A stretch of DNA of 64,000 nucleotides, from the NCBI GenBank assembly GCA_019744975.1, contig JAIETP010000023.1, positions 1 to 64,000 on the forward strand, given 5' to 3'. This document shows positions 26,689-39,729 of the stretch, piece by piece (positions within the stretch are counted from its first letter, which is position 1; each line of letters begins with the position of its first letter). The notes under the pieces are model-generated. The model did not search any database, was not told where the DNA came from, and saw nothing but the letters and a program-made list of their open reading frames with translations. The stretch is from Burkholderiales bacterium. Its GTDB lineage: Bacteria > Pseudomonadota > Gammaproteobacteria > Burkholderiales > SG8-41. A program made the translations under genes and the position numbers.

Positions 26689-26988
26689 TCAGGCAGGACT
26701 GACCCCGGCCTTGGGTTCGGATGATTCGGATTTGGCTTCGGTTTTGCTTTCATCTTTCTTCGGCGCGTCCGCGGATTTGGCGGCATCCGCCTTCGGCTTG
26801 CTGCCTTTGTCCTTGAAATCGGTCGCGTACCAGCCGCTGCCTTTCAACTGGAAACCGGCCGCGGTCACCATTTTGCTTAATGTTTTTTTGCCGCACTCCG
26901 GACAGTCGGTCAGCGGCTGGTCGCTGATGCGTTGCAGGAATTCCCTCTGGAGACCGCACGCCCCGCATTTGTACTCATAAATTGGCAT
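26689..26988 (-). CDS. FmdB-family zinc ribbon protein
   Basis: MPIYEYKCGACGLQREFLQRISDQPLTDCPECGKKTLSKMVTAAGFQLKGSGWYATDF. Confidence 0.93.
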   Translation of the reverse strand: MPIYEYKCGACGLQREFLQRISDQPLTDCPECGKKTLSKMVTAAGFQLKGSGWYATDFKDKGSKPKADAAKSADAPKKDESKTEAKSESSEPKAGVSPA

Positions 26989-27014
26989 GGCGCACCTCAA
27001 AAATCGAAAAAAGC

Positions 27015-27020
27015 ATTATA
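27015..27020 (-). promoter_or_regulatory. -10-like TATAAT upstream of the fmdB-aspS gene string
   Basis: Minus strand GGTATAATGC, 27 nt upstream of the fmdB ATG; -35 not obvious. Confidence 0.4.
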
Positions 27021-27202
27021 CCTTAGAAGGTTAGAGTGACTTCCCGGGTAGATTGGGACATTGCCCGGGGCATTTCAAGCGGCCACTTCGGCGGGCTTGG
27101 CGCAGCGCATCAGCCGCGGCACAATCAGGCAATCTAGTCCATTGAAAAAAAAGCTTTTTTTGAAATTGCTTGGTTAAAATCGCTCATTTAAAACCCCTGA
27201 AC

Positions 27203-28378
27203 ATGGCCCACCACATCCTCGTCCTCAACGCCGGCTCATCCAGCATTAAATTCGCCGTTTTTGCCGCCACTCAACCGTTACGGCGCACCGTGCAGGGCAT
27301 GATTTCGGGCGTCGGCATGACCGCCGGTTTCCACGCCAGCAACGCACAGGACCCCCTGCCCGGCGCGCTACCGCCCGGCCCTTTGACCCACGAGACAGCG
27401 CTGGCCTGGTTGTTCGACTGGCTGGAGGCAGGCAAACACGCACAACAACTGCTGGGCGCAGGCCACCGCGTCGTACACGGCGGCGAACAGTACGATGCGC
27501 CGCTGGTGATCGACGCGCAGAACCTTGCCAGTCTCGATGCACTTTCACCATTGGCCCCCCTGCACCAGCCGCACAACCTCGCCGCGATCAAGGCCCTGCG
27601 CAAACTGCGCCCTGCACTCCCGCAGATTGCCTGCTTCGATACCGCCTTCCACCGCAGCCAACCCGCGGTCGCGCAAACATTCGCTCTGCCACGCAGCGTG
27701 ACCGCCGGCGGTTTGCGTCGTTATGGTTTTCACGGACTGTCGTATGAGTTCATCGCAGGCGCGCTGCCGGATGTACTCGGTGCGGCCGCCGACGACCGCG
27801 TGATCGTCGCTCATCTCGGCAACGGCGCCAGCCTTTGCGCGATGCATGGTCGAAAAAGTATCGCCACCACCATGGGTTTCAGCACGCTGGATGGCCTGGT
27901 CATGGGCACGCGCTGCGGCAGCATTGATCCGGGCGTACTGCTCTACCTGATGCGCGAAAAAAACATGTCACCGACGGAAGTCGAGGACATGCTGTACCGC
28001 AAATCCGGATTGCTCGGCATTTCGGAAATCAGCAACGACATGCGCAGCCTCCTCGGCAGCGATGATCCGCGCGCGCACGATGCGATCGGGCAGTTTGTTT
28101 ACCGTGCCGCACTGGAAACCGGTGCACTTGCCGCGGCACTCGAAGGCATCGATGCGCTGGTGTTTACCGGCGGCATCGGCGAACATGCCGCATCGGTGCG
28201 CGCCATGATCTGCGAAAAACTCGCCTGGCTCGGCATCGCACTGGATCCCGCCGCCAACGCTGGCCATGCGCCGCGTATCTCCAACAGCACCAGCCGGGTC
28301 AGCGTCTGCATCATCCCCACCGATGAAGAAGCGGTGATCGCACAGCATACTCACCGTTTGCTGCAAAGCTCGCCATGA
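27203..28378 (+). CDS. ackA: Acetate kinase
   Basis: ~391 aa; LVLNAGSSSIKFAVF, RRYGFHGLSYEFI, VIVAHLGNGASLCAMHGRKSIATTMGFSTLDGLVMGTRCGSIDPG. Confidence 0.96.
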   Translation: MAHHILVLNAGSSSIKFAVFAATQPLRRTVQGMISGVGMTAGFHASNAQDPLPGALPPGPLTHETALAWLFDWLEAGKHAQQLLGAGHRVVHGGEQYDAPLVIDAQNLASLDALSPLAPLHQPHNLAAIKALRKLRPALPQIACFDTAFHRSQPAVAQTFALPRSVTAGGLRRYGFHGLSYEFIAGALPDVLGAAADDRVIVAHLGNGASLCAMHGRKSIATTMGFSTLDGLVMGTRCGSIDPGVLLYLMREKNMSPTEVEDMLYRKSGLLGISEISNDMRSLLGSDDPRAHDAIGQFVYRAALETGALAAALEGIDALVFTGGIGEHAASVRAMICEKLAWLGIALDPAANAGHAPRISNSTSRVSVCIIPTDEEAVIAQHTHRLLQSSP

Positions 28379-28382
28379 AAAA

Positions 28383-28405
28383 AAGCCGGGCATCGCCCGG
28401 CTTTT
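28383..28405. terminator. Bidirectional intrinsic terminator between ackA and ssb
   Basis: aaaGCCGGGCatcGCCCGGCttttt directly after the ackA stop codon. Confidence 0.92.
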
Positions 28406-28453
28406 TGACCACAGACAGCCGCTGTTGCGTTCGCTTTTGCGTTAATGCTTCCG

Positions 28454-28915
28454 TTAAAACGGAATATCGTCGTCCATGTCGTCAAAGCTGCCGCCGCTTT
28501 TCTTCGCCGGCGCCTTGCCGCCACCACCCGCAGCAGCAGCCGCAGGTTCGCGCATGCTGCCGCCGCCTTCGCCACCGCCGCCACGTCCACCGAGCAACTG
28601 CATGCGGTCAGCAACGACCTCGGTCGTATAACGATCCTGGCCTTCCTTGTCCTGCCATTTGCGGGTGCGGATCCGGCCTTCGACGTAACACGGCGAACCC
28701 TTTTTCAGGTACTCGCCGGCCACTTCGGCCAGGCGCCCGAAAAAAGAAATCCGGTGCCACTCGGTATGCTCCTGCTTGTCGCCGCTTTTTTTGTCTTTCC
28801 ATGTCTCGGTTGTGGCCAGAGTGATGTTGGTCACCGCTTCACCGCTGGGCAGATACCGTGTTTCCGGATCCTTGCCGAGATTGCCGATCAGAATTACCTT
28901 GTTAACTGATGCCAT
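28454..28915 (-). CDS. ssb: Single-stranded DNA-binding protein
   Basis: 153 aa; [41 protein letters not shown]; acidic C-terminus DDMDDDIPF. Confidence 0.98.
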   Translation of the reverse strand: MASVNKVILIGNLGKDPETRYLPSGEAVTNITLATTETWKDKKSGDKQEHTEWHRISFFGRLAEVAGEYLKKGSPCYVEGRIRTRKWQDKEGQDRYTTEVVADRMQLLGGRGGGGEGGGSMREPAAAAAGGGGKAPAKKSGGSFDDMDDDIPF

Positions 28916-29060
28916 GTCAGTTTTTCCTTTTGATATTCAGTGCTGGATCACGCCGGACGTTGAGTTTTAACAAAAACATGACAGCCTCGCCAGAGGCATG
29001 TTTTTGTCATGCTTTAGGCAACTCTCAATAAACCTATCAACGTGCCCGGCGCCGAAGGGT

Positions 29061-30254
29061 TTACGTGCGGGCCACAACCGGCGGCACACGCATGCCGAAA
29101 GCGAGTATAAGCCAGATCGCCAGCAGCACAGCATCGAGCATCACGATACCGGCGGACCCCCAGTACTTGTAGAGAATCCCGCCCGCCGCCGCGCCGATAA
29201 AGGTGCCAAAAAACTGGATGGTGCTGTAGAGGCCGATGGCCGTGCCCTTGGCATGCGCCGGCGCAAGGCGGGTGGTCAGCGTCGGCAGCATCGCTTCCAG
29301 CACATTGAACGGCACAAAAAACGCCAGCAAAAACAAGGACAACAACCACAGGTTTCCGCTGAGCCACGGAAGCGCGAGATGTCCCGCCAGCAACAGCGCC
29401 ACCGCGATGATGAACCAGCGCCGCAGCAATTCCGGTTTGCCGGCCTGCATGATCGGCGGCAGCATCAGCACGAAGGAGCCGAGCATCACCGGCAGGTAAA
29501 CCTTCCAGTGCTCCCCCACCGGCAAGCCGGCATCACGCAGGCTGAACGGCACCACGATGAACAGCGCCATCAGCACCGCGTGCAAGGCAAATATGCCCCA
29601 GTTCAACCGCGCCAGTTGCGGATCGAGCAGCACGTTCCAGAAATCCTTCAGCCCGCGACCCGGCGCCGGCGGCGTCAGCGGCGGGTCCGGAATAAAACGC
29701 CACATGACGACCATGCCCGCCAGCGCCAGTACGCCGGTCAGCGCAAAAATACCCGGCACACCAATCACACGATCCAGCCAGGGGCTCGCGATCAGTGACA
29801 GTGCGAAAGACGCACCGATGGTGGAGCCGATCATCGCCATGGCCTTGGCGCGTTGACTCTCCCGGGTCAGGTCGGCAGTCATCGCGATCACCGCCGCTGA
29901 AATCGCCCCGGCGCCCTGCAGCACACGGCCGAGGATGACGATATAAATGTTCGGCGCCAGCGCCGCGATAAAACTGCCGATGGCAAAAATCACCAGCCCG
30001 ATATAAACCACGGGTTTGCGGCCGATGCGGTCCGACCACCAGCCGAAGGGAATCTGCAGAATGGCCTGGGTCAGACCGTAGGCGCCGATGGCGATGCCGA
30101 CCAGCGTCAGGTCGCTGCCGCCGGGCAGGCGTTCAGCGTAAATGGCGAATACCGGCAGGATCACGAACATGCCGAGCAGGCGCAGCCCGAAAATTCCGGA
30201 CAATCCGATGCTCGCCCGCAGCTCAAGCGGGGTCATTTTGTTGCTGGACGGCAT
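29061..30254 (-). CDS. MFS transporter
   Basis: ~397 aa from ATG 30254; [35 protein letters not shown] motif. Confidence 0.92.
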   Translation of the reverse strand: MPSSNKMTPLELRASIGLSGIFGLRLLGMFVILPVFAIYAERLPGGSDLTLVGIAIGAYGLTQAILQIPFGWWSDRIGRKPVVYIGLVIFAIGSFIAALAPNIYIVILGRVLQGAGAISAAVIAMTADLTRESQRAKAMAMIGSTIGASFALSLIASPWLDRVIGVPGIFALTGVLALAGMVVMWRFIPDPPLTPPAPGRGLKDFWNVLLDPQLARLNWGIFALHAVLMALFIVVPFSLRDAGLPVGEHWKVYLPVMLGSFVLMLPPIMQAGKPELLRRWFIIAVALLLAGHLALPWLSGNLWLLSLFLLAFFVPFNVLEAMLPTLTTRLAPAHAKGTAIGLYSTIQFFGTFIGAAAGGILYKYWGSAGIVMLDAVLLAIWLILAFGMRVPPVVART

Positions 30255-30375
30255 GAAATGGGGGCCGGCGGGGAAACCTGAGCGTCTGGGCTGACTGTTA
30301 TACAGACGGGAGTTGGGCGGAACAGCGTATGGGCGTATATTAGCAGGTTCACTTTTGTACTCTTCAGGCTCCCTG

Positions 30376-33282
30376 ATGACTGTGCGTTCCTCACCACCAA
30401 AACTGGTCTCGGTCGCCGCGAAAACGTCGCCCCAGACCTCCGATATGCCGGCGCCCCCCGCCGGCACCGCGCAGATCCGCGTGCGCGGCGCCCGCACGCA
30501 CAACCTGAAAAACATCAGCCTCGACCTGCCGCGTAACAGCCTGGTGGTGATTACCGGACTGTCCGGCTCCGGCAAATCATCGCTGGCCTTCGACACGCTG
30601 TACGCGGAAGGCCAGCGCCGGTATGTCGAATCGCTGTCGGCTTATGCGCGGCAATTCCTGCAGTTGATGGAAAAGCCCGACGTCGATCTGATTGAAGGCC
30701 TGTCGCCGGCGATCGCCATCGAACAGAAGGCGTCCAGCCACAACCCGCGCTCGACGGTCGGCACCGTCACCGAGATTCACGATTATCTGCGCCTGCTCTA
30801 CGCACGCATCGGCGAGCCGCATTGCCCGGAGCATGGCACGCTGCTCGCCGCGCAGTCGGTCGCGCAGATGGTCGATCATGTGCTGCAGCTGCCGGAAGAC
30901 ACCAGGCTGATGATCCTCGCGCCGGTCGTCAACGACCGCAAGGGCGAACAGAGCAGCCTGATCGACGAACTGCGCGCACAGGGTTTCGTCCGTGTGCGCA
31001 TCGACGGCAAGATTCACGACATCGATGCGTTGCCCGCTCTGAAAAAAAATGCCAAGCACAGCATCGACGTGGTGGTGGACCGCATCAAGGTGCGCGACGA
31101 CCTCCGGCAGCGCCTGGCAGAATCGTTCGAAACAGCGCTGCGTCAGGGCAACGGCCGTGCCATTGCCGCGGACATGGACAGCGGACAGGAACTGGTGTTT
31201 TCAGCGCGCCTCGCCTGCCCGACCTGCGGCCAGGCCTCGCCCGAAATGGAACCGCGGCTGTTTTCGTTCAACAACCCCGCCGGCGCCTGCCCGCGCTGCG
31301 ACGGACTGGGCGCCATCACCTTTTTTGATCCGAAACGCATCGCGGCGTTTCCCGAGATGTCGCTGGCCTCCGGCGCCATCAAGGGCTGGGACCGCCGCAA
31401 CCAGTTTTATTTCCAGATGCTGCAGGACCTCGCCGCGCACTACGGTTTCGACGTCGAGGCGCCCTTCGGCGAACTTTCGGACGCCGCACGCGATGCGGTG
31501 CTCAACGGCTCCGGCAAAACGCAGATCAAGTTCACCTATACCGGTGAACGCGGCAAGTCCTATGTCAAGGAACACGCCTTCGAAGGCGTGATTCCCAATC
31601 TCGAGCGCCGTCACCGCGAAACCGACTCCCCGGTGGTGAAGGAAGAGCTGTCGAAGTACCTGAATACGCAGACCTGTCCCGACTGCGAAGGCACGCGGCT
31701 GCGGCCCGAAGCACGGCACGTGCTGGTCGCCGGCCAGCCGATCTATGCCCTCTCCGCGCTGCAGCTCGGCAACGCGATGCGGTTTTTCGAGGAACTGGCG
31801 CTGACCGGTGCAAAACAGGCTATTGCCGACAAAATCGCCGGCGAGATCCGCAACCGCCTGCGCTTCCTGGTCGATGTTGGCCTCGATTACCTGTCACTCG
31901 ACCGTCCTGCCGACACACTCTCCGGCGGCGAGTCCCAGCGCATCCGCCTTGCCAGCCAGATCGGCTCCGGCCTGACCGGCGTGATGTATGTGCTCGACGA
32001 ACCCTCGATCGGCCTCCATCAGCGTGACAACACCCGGCTGCTCGGCATGCTGAAACGCCTGCGCGACATCGGCAATTCGGTGATCGTCGTCGAACACGAT
32101 CAGGACGCGATCATGAGCGCCGACCATGTGATCGACATGGGCCTCGGCGCAGGGGAACACGGCGGCAGCGTCATCGCGCAAGGGACGCCGACCGAGATTG
32201 TTGCGCACGCCGACTCACTGACCGGCCAATACCTGTCGGGACGTCGCCGCATTGATGTGCCGGCGCTGCGCCACAAGGTCAATCCGAAACGGCGACTCCT
32301 GATCAGCGGCGCCACCGGCAACAACCTGAAAGACGTCTCTGTCGGCATCCCCGTCGGACTGTTCACCTGTGTCACCGGGGTTTCGGGTTCGGGCAAATCA
32401 ACGCTGGTCAATGACACGCTGTACCAGTCTGCCGCACGTGACCTCTATGGCAGCAATGTCGAACCGGCGCCCTGCACCGACATCGAAGGCATGGAGTTTT
32501 TCGACAAGGTGGTCAATGTCGACCAAAGCCCCATCGGCCGCACGCCACGCTCCAATCCGGCGACCTACACCGGACTCTTCACACCCATCCGCGAGCTGTT
32601 TGCCGGTGTGCCGGAAGCGCGTGCCCGCGGTTATGGCGCCGGGCGTTTTTCCTTCAACGTCAAAGGCGGTCGTTGCGAATCCTGCCAGGGCGACGGTGTG
32701 CTGAAGGTCGAGATGCATTTCCTGCCGGATATTTATGTGCCCTGTGATGTCTGTCATGGCAAACGTTACAACCGGGAAACCCTGGACATCCGCTACAAGG
32801 GCCGCACGGTCAATGAAGTGCTGGCGATGACGGTGGAACAAGCGGTTGAATTTTTCAGCCCGGTGCCGGCCATCGCCCGCAAGCTGCAGACCATGATGGA
32901 CGTCGGCTTGGGTTACATCACGCTGGGCCAGAGCGCGACCACGCTGTCGGGTGGCGAGGCGCAGCGCGTCAAACTCGCGCTGGAACTGTCCAAACGTGAC
33001 ACCGGACGCACGCTGTACATTCTCGACGAACCGACGACCGGCCTGCACTTCCATGACATCGACCTGCTGCTGCACGTCTTGCATCGATTGCGCGACCACG
33101 GCAACACCATCGTTGTCATCGAACACAATCTCGACGTCATCAAAACCGCGGACTGGGTCATCGACCTCGGTCCCGAAGGCGGAGACGGCGGTGGCCGCAT
33201 ACTCGCCGAAGGTCCGCCGGAAACCATCGCGGCGCACCCGTCCAGCCACACCGGCGCCCACCTGAAGACCGTGCTGGCATGA
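30376..33282 (+). CDS. uvrA: Excinuclease ABC subunit A
   Basis: ~968 aa; [62 protein letters not shown]; two ABC signatures and zinc-binding Cys pairs. Confidence 0.98.
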   Translation: MTVRSSPPKLVSVAAKTSPQTSDMPAPPAGTAQIRVRGARTHNLKNISLDLPRNSLVVITGLSGSGKSSLAFDTLYAEGQRRYVESLSAYARQFLQLMEKPDVDLIEGLSPAIAIEQKASSHNPRSTVGTVTEIHDYLRLLYARIGEPHCPEHGTLLAAQSVAQMVDHVLQLPEDTRLMILAPVVNDRKGEQSSLIDELRAQGFVRVRIDGKIHDIDALPALKKNAKHSIDVVVDRIKVRDDLRQRLAESFETALRQGNGRAIAADMDSGQELVFSARLACPTCGQASPEMEPRLFSFNNPAGACPRCDGLGAITFFDPKRIAAFPEMSLASGAIKGWDRRNQFYFQMLQDLAAHYGFDVEAPFGELSDAARDAVLNGSGKTQIKFTYTGERGKSYVKEHAFEGVIPNLERRHRETDSPVVKEELSKYLNTQTCPDCEGTRLRPEARHVLVAGQPIYALSALQLGNAMRFFEELALTGAKQAIADKIAGEIRNRLRFLVDVGLDYLSLDRPADTLSGGESQRIRLASQIGSGLTGVMYVLDEPSIGLHQRDNTRLLGMLKRLRDIGNSVIVVEHDQDAIMSADHVIDMGLGAGEHGGSVIAQGTPTEIVAHADSLTGQYLSGRRRIDVPALRHKVNPKRRLLISGATGNNLKDVSVGIPVGLFTCVTGVSGSGKSTLVNDTLYQSAARDLYGSNVEPAPCTDIEGMEFFDKVVNVDQSPIGRTPRSNPATYTGLFTPIRELFAGVPEARARGYGAGRFSFNVKGGRCESCQGDGVLKVEMHFLPDIYVPCDVCHGKRYNRETLDIRYKGRTVNEVLAMTVEQAVEFFSPVPAIARKLQTMMDVGLGYITLGQSATTLSGGEAQRVKLALELSKRDTGRTLYILDEPTTGLHFHDIDLLLHVLHRLRDHGNTIVVIEHNLDVIKTADWVIDLGPEGGDGGGRILAEGPPETIAAHPSSHTGAHLKTVLA

Positions 33283-34559
33283 CACCGGAGCGCGCCAGGG
33301 CAATGCTGGATGGCAGCTTTGCCGCGGCACTGGCTGCGGCCGATCCCCTGCGCATCGTGTCCGGCCACCTGCCCGTGCCGCCCAAGGGCCGCACACTGGT
33401 CGTGGGCGCAGGCAAAGCCGCAGCGGCAATGGCCCTGGCGGTGGAACAGCAATGGCCTGCTGCGGCGCCGCTGGACGGCCTGGTGATCACGCGTTACCAG
33501 CACGGTCTGCTGACCAACCGCATCACCGTGATTGAAGCGGGACACCCGGTGCCCGACGCCGCCGGTGAGCAGGCCGCGGCGGAAATCCTGAGGAAAGTCA
33601 AAACACTGACGCCGCAGGATCTGCTGCTGGTGCTGGTTTCCGGCGGCGGATCGAGCCTGCTGTCATTGCCGGTCGAGGGCATCACCATGACCGACCTGAA
33701 GCAGGTCACGAAGCAGTTATTGATGTCCGGCGCGCCGATCCAGGCCATGAACACGGTGCGCAAACACCTGTCGCTGATCCAGGGCGGACGGCTGGCCGCG
33801 GCGTCACGCGCGCCGGTGCTGGCGCTGGTGATATCCGACGTCACCGGTGATGATCCGACACACATCGCCTCCGGCCCCTGCGCCCCGGATCCGACTACGT
33901 ACCAGGATGCCATCGACATCCTTGAGCGTCACCAGGTGCAGCCGCCACCCGCCATCGCTGCGCACCTTGCGCGCGGTGCACGCGGCGAAATCGCGGAAAC
34001 CCCCAAACCCGGCGACCGCGTTTTTGCCAAAACGGAAAACCGGGTGATCGCCACCGCGCAGCAATCGCTGCAGGCCGCTGCGGATTATTTCCGCAGCCAG
34101 GGCATCACACCGGCGATACTCGGTGATTCGGTGACCGGGGAAGCGCGCGAGGTCGCCAAGGTCTACGGCGCACTCGCCCGCGAAATCGCACAACACAGCG
34201 CGCCGTGGCCGGCACCGGTGGCGCTGATTTCCGGCGGCGAATGTACGGTTACCGTTCGCGGCGAGGGCCGTGGCGGGCGCTGCGCCGAGTTCCTGCTGTC
34301 GCTGGCCATCGATCTTGGTGGGGCTGCCGGCATTTACGCCATGGCCTGCGACACCGACGGCATTGACGGTTCTGAAGACAATGCCGGCGCCGTATTGACG
34401 CCGGATACGCTGCAACGCGCGACACGCAAACATCTCCATGCAACTGCATTACTCGACCAGAACGACGCCTACCGCTTTTTCGCAGCCACCGGCGACCTCG
34501 TGATCACCGGCCCCACCCGCACCAACGTCAATGATTACCGGGTGATACTGGTCAGTTGA
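33279..34559 (+). CDS. Glycerate 2-kinase / TtuD-family (DUF4147/MOFRL)
   Basis: 426 aa; [82 protein letters not shown] overlap with uvrA. Confidence 0.9.
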   Translation: MTPERARAMLDGSFAAALAAADPLRIVSGHLPVPPKGRTLVVGAGKAAAAMALAVEQQWPAAAPLDGLVITRYQHGLLTNRITVIEAGHPVPDAAGEQAAAEILRKVKTLTPQDLLLVLVSGGGSSLLSLPVEGITMTDLKQVTKQLLMSGAPIQAMNTVRKHLSLIQGGRLAAASRAPVLALVISDVTGDDPTHIASGPCAPDPTTYQDAIDILERHQVQPPPAIAAHLARGARGEIAETPKPGDRVFAKTENRVIATAQQSLQAAADYFRSQGITPAILGDSVTGEAREVAKVYGALAREIAQHSAPWPAPVALISGGECTVTVRGEGRGGRCAEFLLSLAIDLGGAAGIYAMACDTDGIDGSEDNAGAVLTPDTLQRATRKHLHATALLDQNDAYRFFAATGDLVITGPTRTNVNDYRVILVS

Positions 34560-34645
34560 GTGGGGAATTGGGTCAGTCGGCGATAACTATATAACTTATT
34601 GATTTTAAACGATATTTAAAGGATTCGTCTGCGGACGACAGCAAC

Positions 34646-34675
34646 AAAAAAGCCGGGCAAAGCCCGGCTTTTTTT
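34646..34675. terminator. Bidirectional intrinsic terminator (end of the ribosomal operon and of the glycerate kinase gene)
   Basis: aaaaaAGCCGGGCaaaGCCCGGCTttttttt. Confidence 0.93.
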
Positions 34676-34694
34676 GGTCACGCGATACCGCAGA

Positions 34695-35090
34695 TCAAGC
34701 TGCTTCCGGCTTGGTTTCGGTCTCCGCCACTTCCGGACGGTCCAGCAGTTCGACATAGGCCATCGGCGCATTGTCGCCTTTGCGGAAACCGAACTTCAGG
34801 ATGCGCAGGTAGCCGCCATTACGCTTGGCAAAGCGCGGACCCAGCAGATCAAACAGCTTGACCACATTTTCGCGGTCGCGCAGGCGATCAAACGCGAGGC
34901 GGCGATTCGCCAGCGTGGGCTTCTTGCCGAGGGTGATGATCGGCTCCACGACCCGCCGCAATTCCTTGGCTTTGGGCAGCGTGGTTTTGATCGCTTCATG
35001 GCGCAGCAGCGAGTTCGCCATGTTGCGCAGCATCGCGAGGCGATGGCTGCTGGTGCGATTGAGTTTTCGTAAACCGTGACGATGACGCAT
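34695..35090 (-). CDS. rplQ: 50S ribosomal protein L17
   Basis: [56 protein letters not shown]. Confidence 0.99.
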   Translation of the reverse strand: MRHRHGLRKLNRTSSHRLAMLRNMANSLLRHEAIKTTLPKAKELRRVVEPIITLGKKPTLANRRLAFDRLRDRENVVKLFDLLGPRFAKRNGGYLRILKFGFRKGDNAPMAYVELLDRPEVAETETKPEAA

Positions 35091-35099
35091 GATGCCCTC

Positions 35100-36077
35100 T
35101 TAGATCTTTTCCAGGCCGGCAGGCGGCCAGTTTTCCAGCTTCATACCCAGCGTCAGGCCGCGGGATGCCAGCACTTCCTTGATCTCGTTCAGCGATTTGC
35201 GGCCCAGGTTCGGGGTCTTCAGCAACTCGGTTTCGGTACGCTGGATCAGGTCGCCGATATAGTAGATGTTTTCCGCTTTCAGGCAGTTGGCCGAACGGAC
35301 GGTCAGCTCCAGATCGTCCACCGGACGCAACAGCACGGGGTCGATCTGCGTAGCTTTTTTCTCTTCGATCAGCGCCGGGGTGCCCTTCAAATCAGCAAAC
35401 ACGGACAGCTGTTCGACCAGCACGCGAGCGGCGTAACGAACGGCCTCCTCAGGATCGATCGCGCCGTTGGTCTCGATGTCGATCACCAGCTTGTCGAGGT
35501 CGGTACGCTGTTCAACGCGTGCCGATTCCACCGCATAGCTGACGCGGCGCACCGGACCGTAGGAGGCGTCGAGCATCAGGCCGCCGACGCTGCGCGTGTC
35601 GTCCACTCCGCGACGCGTCACTGCGGCGACGTAGCCGCGGCCTTTTTCGACCTTGATCTGGACGTCGAGCTTGCCACCGGCGGTCAGGTGGGCAATCACG
35701 TGATCCGGATTGACGATTTCAACGTCGTGCATCGGTTCGATATCCGCGGCGGTGACCACGCCTTCGCCTGATTTTTTCAGGGTCAGGATGGCTTCGTCAC
35801 GGTTATGCAAACGGAGCACGATACCTTTCAGGTTTAGCAGGATGTCGACGACATCTTCCTGCACACCGTCGATCGTGGAGTATTCGTGCAACACGCCGGC
35901 GATCTTGACTTCAGTCGCGGCGTAGCCGGGCATCGAGGACAGCAGGGTACGGCGCAGCGCATTGCCGAGCGTATGGCCGTAACCGCGCTCGAACGGCTCC
36001 ATCGTGACCTTCGCATGGAACGGGGACACACCCTGCACGTCGATGATCCGAGGCTTGAGGAAGGCGCTGCTGGACAT
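35100..36077 (-). CDS. rpoA: RNA polymerase subunit alpha
   Basis: 325 aa; [32 protein letters not shown]-terminal [40 protein letters not shown]. Confidence 0.99.
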   Translation of the reverse strand: MSSSAFLKPRIIDVQGVSPFHAKVTMEPFERGYGHTLGNALRRTLLSSMPGYAATEVKIAGVLHEYSTIDGVQEDVVDILLNLKGIVLRLHNRDEAILTLKKSGEGVVTAADIEPMHDVEIVNPDHVIAHLTAGGKLDVQIKVEKGRGYVAAVTRRGVDDTRSVGGLMLDASYGPVRRVSYAVESARVEQRTDLDKLVIDIETNGAIDPEEAVRYAARVLVEQLSVFADLKGTPALIEEKKATQIDPVLLRPVDDLELTVRSANCLKAENIYYIGDLIQRTETELLKTPNLGRKSLNEIKEVLASRGLTLGMKLENWPPAGLEKI

Positions 36078-36098
36078 GGCTTGACTACCTCTCGGGGA

Positions 36099-36725
36099 TT
36101 ATTTCGAGTACAGCTCGACGATGAGCGACTCGTTGATGGTGGAAGGCAATTCGGAGCGCTGCGGCCGTGCCTTGAAGGTGCCCTTCAGCGCCTTCGAGTC
36201 GACCTCAATCCACTCCGGGAACCCGCGTGCTTCGGCTGCTTCAGCGGCGCCCTTGATGCGCAGTTGCGCCTTGGCGGCCTGCGCCACTTCGACGACATCG
36301 CCGGGACGACACTGGTAGGACGGAATATTCACGCGTTTACCGTTGACCAGGATGCCGTTGTGGCGCACCACCTGGCGGGCTTCCGTACGCGACGCACCGA
36401 AACCCATCCGGTATGCCACGCCGTCCAGTCGGCTTTCGAGGTTCTGCAACAATGCCTCACCGGTCACGCCCTTGCTCGCCGCCGCTTCCTTGTAGGTCTT
36501 GCGGAACTGGCGCTCGAGGATGCCGTAAATGCGGCGCACCTTCTGCTTTTCGCGGAGCTGCACGCCATAACCCGACAGGCGGGTACTTTTCTGGCCGTGC
36601 TGGCCCGGCGGATAATTGCGGCGCTCGATCGCGCACTTGTCAGTGAAACACTTCTCCCCCTTGAGGAAGAGTTTTTCGCCTTCGCGTCGGCATTGCCGGC
36701 ATTTTGCATCGAGATTCCTGGCCAC
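36099..36725 (-). CDS. rpsD: 30S ribosomal protein S4
   Basis: 208 aa; S4 domain [42 protein letters not shown]. Confidence 0.99.
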   Translation of the reverse strand: MARNLDAKCRQCRREGEKLFLKGEKCFTDKCAIERRNYPPGQHGQKSTRLSGYGVQLREKQKVRRIYGILERQFRKTYKEAAASKGVTGEALLQNLESRLDGVAYRMGFGASRTEARQVVRHNGILVNGKRVNIPSYQCRPGDVVEVAQAAKAQLRIKGAAEAAEARGFPEWIEVDSKALKGTFKARPQRSELPSTINESLIVELYSK

Positions 36726-36737
36726 TGTGGGATCTCC

Positions 36738-37127
36738 TTAGATTCGGCGCTTCTTGGGAGGACGGCAGCCGTTATGCGGCACGGGCGTCACATCCGAGAT
36801 GCTGGTGATTTTGAAACCGACGGCGTTCAGCGCGCGGACCGCGGACTCGCGACCGGGCCCCGGACCCTTGATCAGGACTTCGATGTTCTTCACGCCGCAT
36901 TCCTGTGCGAGACGCCCGGCTTTTTCCGCAGCAATCTGTGCTGCAAACGGGGTCGATTTGCGCGAACCCTTGAAGCCGTTGCTGCCCGAAGTTGCCCATG
37001 CCAGTGCGTTGCCTTGACGGTCAGTAATGGTCACGATGGTGTTGTTGAAGGACGCGTGCACGTGCGCCACGCCCTCCGCCACGTTTTTCTTGACCTTCTT
37101 GCGAACCCTGGTGCTTGCCTTAGCCAT
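36738..37127 (-). CDS. rpsK: 30S ribosomal protein S11
   Basis: [43 protein letters not shown]. Confidence 0.99.
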   Translation of the reverse strand: MAKASTRVRKKVKKNVAEGVAHVHASFNNTIVTITDRQGNALAWATSGSNGFKGSRKSTPFAAQIAAEKAGRLAQECGVKNIEVLIKGPGPGRESAVRALNAVGFKITSISDVTPVPHNGCRPPKKRRI

Positions 37128-37143
37128 ATATGGTTACTCTCAG

Positions 37144-37521
37144 TTACGCAGCGGTAGGCCGCTGGATTTTTACTGCCGCCTTGCGCGGACCCTTGCGCGT
37201 GCGCGCATTGGTACGCGTACGCTGGCCGCGCATCGGCAGTCCGGCGCGATGACGCTTGCCGCGCCAGGTGCCGAGATCCATCAGCCGCTTGATGTTCATG
37301 GAAATCTCGCGGCGCAGGTCGCCCTCCGTCGTGACTTTCGCCACCTGCTCGCGCAATTTATCCATGTCCGAATCGGACAGGTCCTTCATCTTGGTCGCGG
37401 TGTTGATCCCGGCCGCCGCGCAAATCGCACGGGCACGGCTGCGGCCAACGCCGAAGATTGCCGTCAGCGCGACTTCAGCGTGCTGATGATTTGGTATGTT
37501 GACGCCACCTATGCGGGCCAT
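37144..37521 (-). CDS. rpsM: 30S ribosomal protein S13
   Basis: [34 protein letters not shown]. Confidence 0.99.
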   Translation of the reverse strand: MARIGGVNIPNHQHAEVALTAIFGVGRSRARAICAAAGINTATKMKDLSDSDMDKLREQVAKVTTEGDLRREISMNIKRLMDLGTWRGKRHRAGLPMRGQRTRTNARTRKGPRKAAVKIQRPTAA

Positions 37522-37586
37522 CTGTTACCCCACCAATGAAAAACTGGAAATTATAACTTTTGACAGGTTCATATTCAACGAACCGG

Positions 37587-37703
37587 TCAACCCTGGCGCT
37601 GCTTGTGCCGCGGATCTTTCTTGCAGATCACGCGAACCACGCCGTTACGCTTCACGACCTTGCAGTCGCGGCACATGCGTTTTACTGATGCCTGTACTTT
37701 CAT
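37587..37703 (-). CDS. rpmJ: 50S ribosomal protein L36 (not in the supplied ORF track)
   Basis: 38 aa translated by hand: [38 protein letters not shown]. Confidence 0.97.
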   Translation of the reverse strand: MKVQASVKRMCRDCKVVKRNGVVRVICKKDPRHKQRQG

Positions 37704-37726
37704 GTCATACCTCTTTCGCTTGCCGC

Positions 37727-37945
37727 CTATTTCGCCCGGAAAGTGATCCGCCCCTTGGTCAGATCATAGGGCGTCAATTCCACCGTCACCTTGTCCCCGG
37801 GCAGAATGCGAATGTAATGCATGCGCATTTTCCCCGAGATATGGCCCAAAACAACATGGCCATTCTCCAACTTCACCCGAAACGTTGCATTCGGGAGGTT
37901 TTCAACAACCTCCCCCTGCATCTCTATGGTGTCTTCTTTAGCCAT
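37727..37945 (-). CDS. infA: Translation initiation factor IF-1
   Basis: 72 aa; [53 protein letters not shown]. Confidence 0.99.
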   Translation of the reverse strand: MAKEDTIEMQGEVVENLPNATFRVKLENGHVVLGHISGKMRMHYIRILPGDKVTVELTPYDLTKGRITFRAK

Positions 37946-39264
37946 TACCGCGCCGGGAACACACCGCCTTTGAAGTTTGCCTTCTTCAACAGACTTTCAT
38001 ACTGATGAGACATCACGTAAGCCTGCACCTGAGCCATAAAATCCAGGGTTACCACCACAATGATCAGCAGTGATGTACCGCCAAAATAAAACGGTACATT
38101 CTTCCAGACAATCAGCAGCTCAGGCACCAGGCAGACCAGCGTGACATACAGCGCTCCCGCCAGGGTCAGGCGCATGGTGACCTTTTCAACATAACGCGCA
38201 GTCTGGTCGCCAGGCCGTATCCCGGGAACAAACGCACCGCTTTTCTTCAGGTTCTCTGCCGTCTCCTTCGGGTTGAACACCAACGCCGTGTAGAAGAAGC
38301 AGAAAAATATGATCGCAGCAGCATAAAACAGTGTGTAAACCGGTTGCCCCGGGTGCAGCACCGCAGCAACATTTTTCAGCCAGATCATGCCCTCGTTTTC
38401 ACCCAGCCAGCCGGCCACAGTGCCCGGAAACAGGATGATGCTTGACGCAAAAATCGGCGGAATCACGCCCGACATGTTCAGCTTCAGCGGCAGATGCGAC
38501 GACTGCCCGCCATAAACTTTCCGCCCGACCTGCCGCTTTGCGTAATTCACCAGGATCTTGCGCTGGCCTTTTTCGACAAAACACACAAACGCCGTTACCG
38601 CGACCACCAGCACGAAGATGAACAATACGAACGGGATCGAAAACGCCCCGGTCCTTGCCAGCTCCAGCGTGCCGGCGACAGCCTGCGGGAACCCGGCTGC
38701 AATTCCGGCAAAAATCAGCAGCGAGATACCGTTGCCGATGCCGCGCTCGGTAATCTGTTCACCCAGCCACATCAGGAACATCGTGCCGCTCACCAGGGTG
38801 ATCATTGCCGTCATCCGGAACATCAGACCGGGATCTACCGCCACCTTCTGCTGCTCAAATGCAATCGCGATCGCCAGGCCCTGCACGATGGCCAGTGCCG
38901 CGGTGCCATACCGTGTGTACTGCGTAATCTTGCGCCGTCCCGATTCACCCTCTTTTTTCAGGGCTTCCAGGGTCGGGGATACCACGGTCATCAGCTGCAT
39001 GATGATCGACGCCGAGATATACGGCATGATACCCAGCGTAAAAATCGAGAACCTCGACAGCGCGCCACCCGAGAACATGTTGAACATGTCCAGAATACCG
39101 CCACGCTGCGACTTGAACAGTTCCGCCAGCTGCATCTGGTCGATACCGGGCACGGGAATATAGGACCCGATGCGAAATACGATCAGCGCACCTACGAGGA
39201 ACAGCAGGCGACGCTTCAGATCACCGAACTTGCTCGAACCCGACAGTGCGGCACCAACGGCCAA
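37945..39264 (-). CDS. secY: Preprotein translocase subunit SecY
   Basis: 439 aa; [31 protein letters not shown]. Confidence 0.99.
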   Translation of the reverse strand: MAVGAALSGSSKFGDLKRRLLFLVGALIVFRIGSYIPVPGIDQMQLAELFKSQRGGILDMFNMFSGGALSRFSIFTLGIMPYISASIIMQLMTVVSPTLEALKKEGESGRRKITQYTRYGTAALAIVQGLAIAIAFEQQKVAVDPGLMFRMTAMITLVSGTMFLMWLGEQITERGIGNGISLLIFAGIAAGFPQAVAGTLELARTGAFSIPFVLFIFVLVVAVTAFVCFVEKGQRKILVNYAKRQVGRKVYGGQSSHLPLKLNMSGVIPPIFASSIILFPGTVAGWLGENEGMIWLKNVAAVLHPGQPVYTLFYAAAIIFFCFFYTALVFNPKETAENLKKSGAFVPGIRPGDQTARYVEKVTMRLTLAGALYVTLVCLVPELLIVWKNVPFYFGGTSLLIIVVVTLDFMAQVQAYVMSHQYESLLKKANFKGGVFPAR

Positions 39265-39267
39265 CGC

Positions 39268-39729
39268 TTAGCTCCCGGCCTTTTCGGCGACAACAGGCTG
39301 CTCGACACTGCCACCGGCTTTTTCAATGGCTGCGCGCGCACCCTTGGTGGCCAGCACGCCCTTCAACGCAATCTTGCGCTTCAATTCTCCGGCCAGTATC
39401 ACCTTGGCGCGAACCGCCATCAGGGGGACGGCGCCTGCCAGTTTCAACACCGCGAGATCAATGGTATCGACCTTCAATTTCTGCAGCGTGTCCAGCCGCA
39501 CCTCGGCGGTGTCGCTCGCCGACAGCGAATGGAAGCCGCGTTTCGGCAGGCGCCGATGCAAGGGCATCTGCCCGCCTTCAAAACCCACCTTGTGAAAGCC
39601 GCCAGCGCGCGCTTTTTGGCCCTTGTGGCCACGTCCGGCAGTTTTGCCCCAGCCGCAACCGATACCGCGGCCAACGCGCTTCTTGTTGCGCTTGGATCCG
39701 GCTGCCGGCTTGATCTTGTTCAGTTCCAT
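39268..39729 (-). CDS. rplO: 50S ribosomal protein L15
   Basis: [52 protein letters not shown]. Confidence 0.99.
   Translation of the reverse strand: MELNKIKPAAGSKRNKKRVGRGIGCGWGKTAGRGHKGQKARAGGFHKVGFEGGQMPLHRRLPKRGFHSLSASDTAEVRLDTLQKLKVDTIDLAVLKLAGAVPLMAVRAKVILAGELKRKIALKGVLATKGARAAIEKAGGSVEQPVVAEKAGS

Noticed and set aside
27141-27164. attgAAAAAAAAGCTTTTTTTgaa palindrome upstream of ackA as terminator or regulatory site
   Set aside because: No GC stem or loop, so not an intrinsic terminator; probably just an A/T-tract (bent DNA), insufficient evidence for function.
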